This document shows positions 58,218-64,000 of a DNA stretch of 64,000 nucleotides, piece by piece; the first letter of the stretch is position 1, and every line of letters starts with the position of its first letter. Where the stretch lies: contig SKCR01034755.1 in assembly GCA_019454045.1 (NCBI GenBank), positions 1-64,000 of the forward strand, in the 5' to 3' direction. The notes under the pieces were generated by a model, which had not been told where the DNA came from, searched no databases, and saw only the letters and a program-made list of their open reading frames with translations. A program made the position numbers and the translations under genes. This stretch comes from Zanthoxylum bungeanum (Eukaryota > Streptophyta > Magnoliopsida > Sapindales > Rutaceae).

Positions 58218-59749
58218 TATTGTGATATTTTTATATCGTACCGCAAGTGTACGGTGTCAAGTTTTAGTATAAATGAGTTTAGAGTGTCGAACACACAGAG
58301 ATTGCGTTAACTCGCACTAAGTACTACAATTGATAATCCCAACTTTATTTAGACAACACATAATAAAGATTTTTAAAAAATAAATAAAATATAAAAATTA
58401 TTTAGATAAGAGGAACTAATACGATAGAGATTCTGGATCCTGATTTCACCTAGTTGTCGCCTATGTATTTGTTATGCCGATTAATCTTTGTTCAGTTATA
58501 TTATTTATAAGTCAAGACTCCTAAAATATCCACTCCCTCTCTCGAGTGCCGAGTGAAAATATCATCAACTATAGACTTTGATATCTCTATAAAAATCCAA
58601 TAGTTAACAACTCATTACGTTTTGTGATTCTATATTAACGACTTCAAAGGACTACAGATTCTCTCGAACTCTATAAAATCCTAGGTTATATTCTCTAGAT
58701 CTATTCAAAATCCCCTCTCCGAATGATAGATTCTAAACATTCATCATCTTCAATTGTGGCCAACAATCAAGAAGCATTAAACTCAAAAGAGATAAATAAA
58801 TTAATAAAATTTCATAACAATATTGATAAAACAATACAAGGTTCAAGCATAGATTACATCATTCTCCAAATTAGGAGTTAATTCATGATAAAAGATAAAG
58901 ACAATAATAAACAGGTCATGAATCTAATGGAAATCATTAGAGTTCTATGAAAGAAATAAGAAGATAAAACCCGAATTGAATCTCTTCCTCCTCGGATGTT
59001 ACCGCATTTGTCTCCTCTTATCGCTCTTCAATCCTCTCATTGGATCTCTAAAAATATTTGTTTATGTGTTTTGTGCAGTGTATTAGCCTCCCCCATGAGT
59101 ATTGGACGAACTATTATATTTATAGTGGAGGCTGAGAGTCATTGGGTATCATTAGGGATCTTATAAAAATCCTAAAAATTAAATCCTGGAGCGCGCCTGA
59201 TTTCCTTACGCAGTGTCGTGACTCTTTAAGTGGGCGCCTGGGCGCCAAATTCTCGGCATTTTGTATAGCAAATTTGGGCTTGAGGGCGCCATGGCGCCTT
59301 CCTAATTTCTTTAAACATGCGCCATGGCTCCATTATTTCTTTTGTATGTGGCGCCAAGGCGCATGTTGTCTTCCTTTGTTTTGTGGCGCCTTGGCGCCAT
59401 TAATAGTTGATATTGATGGCGCCTTGGCGCCATTGCTTTTGGCAATAATGGGCGCCTTAGCGCCATAATTAATGAAAAATTGTGGCGCCACAACGCCTTT
59501 CTCTCGGGAACTTGGCTGGGTGGTACGACGTTGTGGCACCTTATGAATTTTCTCTCTTGCTGCTCCCGTCTTGTGTCCTTGATCCATGTATGGTCCCCAA
59601 AACACGTGTAAATATCTCAGGATTTGTGTTATTAATGTTCCTACAAATAAAAATAGAAAATAAACTATAAATGACATTAAATATCCCGAAATATAACAAA
59701 ACAATAGGCTAATAATGCCATAATAAGTGGGTATAAACCACACTTATCA
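58218..59749 (-). repeat. 5' LTR of the Athila-like element, with GGCGCC palindromes
   Basis: Direct partner of 54121-55645. It has the same GGCGCC palindrome cluster at 59233-59490. Visible differences include TAGTTGTCGCC against TAGCTGTCGCC, and a GGGCGCC unit (59233) that the other LTR has partly lost. Confidence 0.92.
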
Positions 59750-60060
59750 GCTGCATGTTCATTCTAAGAACAAGAAAATAAGTCCGAACTGCATTCATAA
59801 AATTTGAGTCTCATATTGGTTTTGAGTCAGAGAGAGAATTTTACCATTACCAAGTTCAAGATCTTATTAAGGTGTGCCCTTTGAACAAGATGAATCCAGG
59901 TTATCTTGTGAGAACATTAGCCACAAATCCGTAGAGCACCGAGACAGTGCTGATAAGTTCTTAAGGACATAGAATCTTCTCGATCCGGACCACTGCATTC
60001 ATCATTATTATAAGGTTTTTCTTGTTTTTCAAGTTTTAGGGTTTTCTAGGGTTTTGCATT

Positions 60061-61191
60061 TGATTTGCTGGATTTGAATTGTTTAAAGCATGCTTGATTT
60101 CAGTTTAATGACATTAAACCACCAACAATCTTAATAACTTAACAACTAGTGTTGTTAGATAGTAATTCGCATGCTAAGATTAGAAAATTTTCTGGAAAAT
60201 AAAGTCTATACATGAAAACACGTAGGGCGTTCGAACACCCGACGAAACGCGAAGGCAAAAGTCTAAAAATTCGTAAGAACATTCGAATACGTCTTCAAAC
60301 ATAACTCTCGAACGCAAGCCTTCTGGTCAAGAACGTTCGAACGCGTATTTAAACGCAAATCGAACGCAAACCCACTGACTTACTTCGTTCGAACGTGTTT
60401 CTGGATGCCAAACGAATGTAAAATTTCTGGAATACTTCGTTCGAACGCGTTCTCAAACGCTCCATGAACGTGAACTCTCTAGAACACTTCGTTCGAACGC
60501 GTTGTAGAACGCAACACGAACGTGCACACACTGGACAGTCTCGTTCGAACGTAGATACGAACTCGACACTAACGAATTAGTCTTGGAATAATTTATAAAT
60601 TGAAGAGACTTAGTTTAATTTAAGTATTCATAATATTAACTTAGTAAATCATATACTGAATCACAATAATCTTGATAGTATAGATTTAAGTTATTATTAG
60701 GGTGTTCAATTATCACAAACATACACATAATGATAAAGTTGAAAATTGATTGTGTGTTGCATACTTGGGTGAGAATTTAAAGTGCAATCATACACAAGTA
60801 ATTCCATCCAATCTTGTTTGACACTTACACATATATCTACACATATCAAATATTGTATTGTGAAATTGAAAGTGAAATACTTAAGTTTGAAATCTAAGAG
60901 ATTCTGTTGAGGAAGTGTTTAAGGATATTCTGTCAAAAATGCGATAAGAGCCTAAGTGGTCAGGGACTTAAGTGGTTACTCCGGACCCACTCGTCTTCTG
61001 GGAATATTCCTTATCTACTTTTCGTAAGAAACCTAAGTCGGAATTCAAGGACTTGTGTTTATTGGTACTTCTATCCAATAGAACAACAAGTGTAAACTTT
61101 GTATATCATTTGAACAAGATCATTTGTTGATCATTGTGCAATTTGTCTTTTGTAGACTAATTGACATCTGTTAGTTTTTCCAGTTACATAT
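60061..61191 (+). other. Retroelement leader-like DNA before Copia gag
   Basis: Non-coding, AT-rich apart from the CGTTCGAACG field at 60225-60580. No primer site could be found, so its link to the LTR at 59750-60060 is a guess. Confidence 0.4.
60225..60580. repeat. CGTTCGAACG palindrome minisatellite, third locus
   Basis: Five to six diverged units of about 58-60 bp, for example CTTCGTTCGAACGCGTT with arms AACGC and CACGAACGTG. The unit GAACGCAACACGAACGTGCA (60508) closely resembles the reverse complement of units in the Tat-like LTRs (18003-18300), which read AACGCTACACGAACGCGCAC. Confidence 0.8.
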
Positions 61192-61996
61192 GGCTAGCGG
61201 AAACATCACAGTACCGGTCTCTCATGGAGAAAAATCGGAAAAATTTGGTGGGTAAATTTTAAACAGTGGCAGAGAAAAATGATGTTCTAACTTCCTTAAA
61301 GATCCTCCTGATTCTGTGGAGGGTGAATTGGAAATAGCCAAGGAACTGCGAGAACAGACGTGGTTGTCTGGAGACTTCATGTACAAAAACTACATTTTGG
61401 GTGGACTTGATAATACCATGTACAATGTGTACCAAGGCATATCTTCTGCGAAGATTCTCTGGGAATCTCTAGAGAAAAAATACAAAACAGAGGATGCCGG
61501 TCAAAAGAAATTTATCGTGGGTAGGTTCATGGACTACAAAATGGTAAATTCAAGATCGATGATGTCTCAGTTGGGCGAACTGCATTTGATCATTTATGAA
61601 ATACTGGATGAAGGTATGAAACTCTGTGAGACATTTCAGGTTTCCACTATAATTGAAAAGTTACATCCATCATGGAAGGACTTCAGGAGCTATCTGAAAC
61701 ACAAGAAGATACAAATGAGCCTTGAAGACCTTGGAGTTCGATTGAGAATCGAGGAGGACAACATGATGTCCGAGAAGGCCAACTACAAGACTATGGAGTC
61801 TAAGGCCAACATCATTGATGGTGTAAAGGGTAGCAAGAAGAGAAAGAACAGTGAAGCTTATTCTTCCGAAGCAAACAAAAAGTTCAAGGGGAAGTGCTAC
61901 AACTGTGGAAAGAGCAGTCATATGGCAGAGGACTGCAGAAACAAGAAGTCTCAGGACAATGGCAAGAAAAAGAAAAATGAGGCCCATGTCAAATGA
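61192..61996 (+). pseudogene. Copia-type gag with CCHC zinc knuckle
   Basis: It starts MASGNITVPVSHGEK at 61192, then meets a stop after ~19 codons (FGG stop). A second frame from about 61300 runs to the stop at 61994-61996. The UBN2-type gag core is clear (ILGGLDNTMYNVYQG, ILWESLEKKYKTEDAGQKKF, YLKHKKIQMSLEDL). A nucleocapsid CYNCGKSSHMAEDC knuckle follows at about 61897-61940. It is inactive because of the early stop and frame change. Confidence 0.88.
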
Positions 61997-62485
61997 GCAG
62001 TTGACTGATGAGATCTCAGAGATGAACCTATCAACAGTGGTAACTGAAGCCAATTTGGTTGGGAATCCGAGAGAATGGTGGGTAGACACTGTGGCTACTC
62101 GTCATATCTGTGCGGATAGCAAGATATTTTCCGTGTATCAGAAGGTCGATGGCAGTGATCATCTGACGATGGGAAACTCGTCCACCTCTAGAGTGGTTGG
62201 ACAAGGCATAGTGGTTCTGAAGATGACATGCGAAAAGGAGCTTACATTGAAGAATGTATTGCATGTTTCAGATATTCGGAAGAACTTGGTCTCCGGCTCT
62301 CTCATTAGCAAGGATGGTTTTAAGCTTGTATTTGTTTCTGATAAATTTATATTGACCAAGAATGATGTGTATGTAGGAGGAGAATACCTCACTGAGGGCC
62401 TTTTCAAATTCAATGTAATGACTGTCAATCGACACAATACTGTTAATAAAGCTTCAACTTCTGCTTATATTATTGATGTATGGGT
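61980..62485 (+). pseudogene. Copia-type protease remnant
   Basis: It overlaps the gag end in another frame, as usual for decayed Copia. It shows WWVDTVATRHIC, where DTGATxH is expected (the active-site Gly is Val), then LTMGNSSTSRVVGQGIVVL, LKNVLHVSDIRKNLVSGSLI and a tail with VYVGGEYLTEGLFKFNV. It stops at about 62486 where unrelated sequence begins (GGGGCAGAATCCGGTAACGC). Confidence 0.85.
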
Positions 62486-64000
62486 TTTAGGGGCAGAATC
62501 CGGTAACGCAGCGGAAGCGGTGGAAAATCGTATTTTACGATTTCAAAACTTTTTCTCGGATTAATTAAATAAACATATTTATTTAACATTCCAATAATCA
62601 AATTATGAAATAAAATTCAAATGAATCATATTCAAGTGAATTTACCGAAATGCCCTTACATTGATATTTTGTCCATTTTAGTCCAAAAATTGATCTAATC
62701 AATTTAGAATGATTCTAAATCATTTCTAAGATGAACTTAGCATGTTAAAAACATCAAAACACCAAAAGCACCAAAATCCCCAAAGTTTGACTCTTTGGCC
62801 GAATGCCCTTCCAATGTGCACATTTGTGCATTTTGTCATTTCATGCATCAAAACACATCAAGATGTAATCCAATGAACATGAAAATTTATATGCATCATA
62901 TACACACACAAATACACAACATATATGAAAAGCCCCAAATTTGGAATTGGTCATGAACCCTAATTTTTCAATTTCTTCAAATTGGACAAATTAGACCAAA
63001 TTGGTTAAATCAATTACTTTAATCATCTTTCTTCCATCCAATCAAAGTCTCAACACAATGAAACAACTCAAGATCAAATCTAGGTCATCTAAGAGTGGGT
63101 CAACAACTCTAGATTAGCAACATGGTTTCCAAAACCTTAAAAGAAAGCTTATAACTACAATAGTCACAACCTTCCTTCATCATACATGCTCAACACTTCC
63201 ATCCAAACTTCCATAAAAAAAAAACACAAGGAATAAAGAAAGAAATAACCTAAGAACATCATATGTTAAAGCCTAGATCCTAAGGAACATTTTCCTTTCT
63301 AATAGCAAGTTGGAAAAACTTACTAAAAACCAAGCTTTCTTTGATTTCTTCTTTCTTTCTCACAAGCTTCCTTTGCTTCCATTAATGGAGTTTTTCTTTA
63401 AAGTGTATTAGGTTAAGAAGAATGAAATGAAAAAACAATATATACTTGTATCAAAATGGTCTTGGCCGAAATTCACTTAAGGAAATACAAGTTTTGTAAT
63501 TTCAATTTCATTTCACTTTACATTTGGTCAACTTGCATAAATATCCAAATAACACTTTATTAGATATTTAATTAAGTCAACAAATGCAACTAAGAAAAAT
63601 ATAACTCTTATATTTAAGTGTTATGGCCGAATTTAATGAAAAATAAAGGAAAAAAATATTTTCATTTTCAAACAATTTTGAACAAATATCTTAAGAAGTC
63701 AAAATCAATTTGACAACCTTTTCCTTTAATGTATAAGTCAACAATTGCAACTTATAATCATTTCCTAACTTTATCATTTGGTGATATATTTATATTTTAA
63801 TTATATTAATCATTTAACAATTAAATAATTAAATAATTAATTAAATATAAATATATCAAATATATGTATTATATTTACCTTAAATATCTCAAATACATAT
63901 ATTAATGATATATGTCAAATACCTTTATTTGACTATTTATTAATGTGTATTTAATAATATCATATATTAAATACAAATACACATTAATTTAGGAAATGAC
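62486..64000. other. Unassigned repeat-like DNA to the window edge
   Basis: It interrupts the Copia protease and is probably the edge of another LTR element. The word GGCCGAA(T/A) recurs (62798, 63464, 63628), as do AT-rich tracts from 63780. There is no coding frame. The far border lies outside the window. Confidence 0.45.

Larger units (their letters stand above)
54121..59749 (-). mobile_element. Complete non-autonomous Athila-like LTR element
   Basis: 5,629 bp with LTRs at 54121-55645 and 58218-59749 and the exact 5-bp target duplication GCTGC (54116-54120 and 59750-59754). The primer site TGGCGCCGTTGCCGGGGA is at 58211-58194 and the polypurine tract AAGTTTGGGGGTGTT at 55660-55646, both minus strand. 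The internal 2.57 kb holds a gag-protein remnant and the pol-end signature but no RT, RNase H or integrase. It must have been mobilised in trans. The LTRs are very alike by eye, so insertion is fairly recent. Confidence 0.92.
53956..60060 (+). mobile_element. Copia-type LTR, plus orientation, split by an Athila-like element
   Basis: The left part (53956-54120) has the promoter (CATGCCTATATAAAGTGGGC). The right part (59750-60060) continues with the leader phrases 'gtgccctttgaacaag', 'atccaggttatcttgtgagaacatt', 'ccgtagagcacc', 'taagttcttaaggac', the same order as 2245-2640 on the minus strand. The break is at the GCTGC target duplication. The LTR ends are not resolved. It may belong to the Copia gag at 61192. 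Confidence 0.65.

Overview
This is a window of plant nuclear DNA, most likely from an AT-rich eudicot genome. The evidence is four recognisable plant genes with plant-type introns (a CRR7 homologue, an uncharacterised Cys-tailed protein, an RPK2/TOAD2-type receptor kinase and an AFP/NINJA-type ABA regulator) set in a thick background of Ty3/gypsy (Athila-like and Tat-like), Copia, LINE, hAT, TRIM and MITE sequence. I cannot name the species.

Layout. 1-6.45 kb: AT-rich DNA with an old duplication, two hAT-type MITEs, a reverse Copia-type LTR piece and a deleted Athila-like relic. 6.5-9.15 kb: gene island 1, with CRR7 (minus, three exons) and an uncharacterised two-exon gene (plus) diverging from a shared 0.7 kb region. 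9.4-10.8 kb: a TRIM-like element. 11.7-30.65 kb: a three-level nest. A ~4 kb hAT transposon (8-bp target duplication CTATGAAC) was split by a 14.95 kb Athila-like LTR element (duplication GTACA), which was itself split by a 5.17 kb Tat-like LTR element (duplication CCTGG). 30.7-45.3 kb: an Athila-like LTR, a decayed Copia gag-pol, and overlapping Copia-like LTRs including a probable solo LTR. 45.8-46.4 kb: a 5'-truncated LINE tail. 46.9-53.3 kb: gene island 2, with RPK2-like (plus) and AFP-like (minus) convergent, the latter with three CACGTG-type ABRE/G-box motifs upstream. 53.3-64 kb: a hairpin MITE, a Copia-type LTR split by a complete 5.6 kb Athila-like deletion derivative (duplication GCTGC), Copia gag-protease remains and an unassigned repeat-like tail.

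The most interesting object is the 14.95 kb Athila-like element. Reverse transcriptase and most of integrase are deleted, and two extra ORFs lie in the env-like position between the pol remnant and the 3' polypurine tract: a basic Cys-containing ORF of unknown function, and an intronless LONELY GUY (LOG)-type cytokinin-activating enzyme ORF with an added basic plus LDLNL (EAR-like) C-terminus. Both have a splice-acceptor-like site just before their ATG. Removing the Tat-like insertion with one copy of its 5-bp duplication gives an uninterrupted LOG frame of 217 codons. This looks like host-gene capture by a non-autonomous retrotransposon, later inactivated by another element.

The second theme is non-coding structure shared by different retroelements. 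One is a roughly 90-bp block next to the polypurine tract in three Athila-like elements. The other is arrays of short CpG-rich palindromes (CGTTCGAACG, GGCGCC-NN-GGCGCC, GGCGTCGCGACGCC) in LTRs or leaders of several families.

All assignments come from reading sequence and translations by eye. No database search or alignment was run. Family names and primer-site identities come from general knowledge, and exon borders are inferred from frame and splice consensus.
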